Below are positions 14,745-15,080 of a stretch of DNA of 15,080 nucleotides, piece by piece. A program made the translations under genes and the position numbers. Position 1 is the stretch's first letter, and the number at the start of each line of letters is the position of its first letter. The stretch comes from Alphaproteobacteria bacterium. Lineage in GTDB: Bacteria; Pseudomonadota; Alphaproteobacteria; CAAHEQ01; UBA3637. Under the pieces are notes generated by a model. That model was not told where the DNA came from. It saw only the letters and a program-made list of their open reading frames with translations, and did not search any database. The stretch spans positions 1 through 15,080 of the forward strand of contig JAFXFY010000064.1 in NCBI GenBank assembly GCA_017513365.1, read 5' to 3'.

Positions 14745-15080
14745 AAAAATCCTTTTTTTCTACTTTTAAAATGGTCAAGCCAAATATTTTAAAGAAAATA
14801 TCTTGGGCATTTTTCAGTTGATGATGATAGGTATCAACATCTTTGGGGCATGGTGTGGGTGTACATATTACTTTGAAAACGGGTATACCCAAAATGCTGA
14901 AAGAAGGATAAGGCTTACGAATAAATTTGACAAGGTTGATGGTATATTCTGCCCGATTTAATTTTGCCCATGTTTGATAAAAGGCAAATGCAAGTTTATC
15001 TTTTTTTGTTCCCTTTACTTTTAAGTATTTTTTACACCATGCGAGTATTTCATCTGTGATTGGTAAGTGATATGTTTTCA
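14737..15080 (-). CDS. 3' end of an unidentified glycan-cluster gene (5' end outside window)
   Basis: An open frame runs on the minus strand from the right edge (first whole codon at 15078) to TAA at 14739-14737, giving 113 visible residues with no start in the window. It reads KTYHLPITDEILAWCKKYLK..., LAFAFYQTWAKLNRAEYTIN, FIRKPYPSFSILGIPVFKVI, and ends KIFGLTILKVEKKDFYV. I do not recognise a catalytic motif in this part. It overlaps the GT8 gene by 8 bp, so it belongs to the same operon. Its tail KIFGLTILKVEKK is the clearest copy of the cluster's C-terminal motif. It is probably the C-terminus of a glycosyltransferase or other glycan enzyme; that is inference from position and tail only. 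Confidence 0.7.
   Translation of the reverse strand, partial: KTYHLPITDEILAWCKKYLKVKGTKKDKLAFAFYQTWAKLNRAEYTINLVKFIRKPYPSFSILGIPVFKVICTPTPCPKDVDTYHHQLKNAQDIFFKIFGLTILKVEKKDFYV

Noticed and set aside
1..15080. Recoded genetic code (TGA as Trp)
   Set aside because: Trp is read from TGG throughout, TGA ends several genes (sspB and two glycosyltransferases) at coupled overlaps, and RF2 is present.
1..15080. CRISPR arrays, insertion sequences, phage genes or tRNA genes
   Set aside because: No regularly spaced repeats, transposase motifs, terminal inverted repeats or tRNA cloverleaf apart from the tmRNA tRNA-like domain were seen.

Overview
The window looks like part of the chromosome of a low-GC alphaproteobacterium. 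The strongest evidence is a circularly permuted (two-piece) tmRNA gene in the alphaproteobacterial arrangement, with the tag ANDNFAPVAMAA, followed directly by an alpha-type SspB adaptor. The ordinary stop codons, including TGA, and the presence of RF2 (prfB) argue for the standard genetic code. The AT-rich codon use and a pilin-like protein with a GRSLVEMLG signal recall uncultured, possibly host-associated, alphaproteobacteria. That placement is a guess.

Layout. (1) 1-5096, + strand: the end of prfB, then a DUF47/PhoU-like protein, a PiT-family anion permease and a 1037-residue AsmA/YhdP-like envelope protein, spaced 1-9 nt apart and therefore probably one operon. A bidirectional terminator (5144-5182) separates this from (2) 5197-8247, - strand: pgk with its own promoter, an orphan type IV pilin-like protein, and a CCA-adding-enzyme/poly(A)-polymerase family gene. 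(3) 8308-9459, + strand: RNase D (rnd), divergent from the cca-type gene. The 60-bp gap holds two back-to-back sigma70-type promoters whose -35 boxes share one base. Both promoters place their +1 at or next to the start ATG, so both mRNAs should be leaderless. (4) 9500-10703, + strand: a near-consensus promoter, permuted ssrA (acceptor piece, 209-nt intervening segment, coding piece, terminator-like hairpin), sspB, and a small ribbon-helix-helix protein overlapping sspB by 4 nt. (5) 10677-11459, - strand: uppP (undecaprenyl-diphosphatase), overlapping the RHH gene tail to tail by 27 bp. (6) 11522-15080, - strand: an AT-richer cluster of surface-glycan genes in translationally coupled ATGA-type overlaps: an FkbM methyltransferase-GT2 fusion, an HlpA-like glycosyltransferase, a GT8 glycosyltransferase and the 3' end of another gene cut by the window edge.

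How the genes relate. The cca-type gene, rnd and ssrA all concern tRNA-like 3' ends (trimming, CCA addition, tmRNA). ssrA plus sspB supply the degradation tag and the adaptor expected to deliver tagged proteins to ClpXP. DUF47 and PiT are a familiar regulator/permease pair. uppP recycles the lipid carrier that glycan assembly such as that of the neighbouring glycosyltransferases commonly needs, although it has its own promoter. I see no insertion sequence, CRISPR array, tRNA gene or phage gene. The most interesting items are the shared-core divergent leaderless promoters, the ssrA-sspB-RHH module with its long structured intervening segment, and the recurring LFG-type C-terminal tails on all four glycan-cluster proteins.
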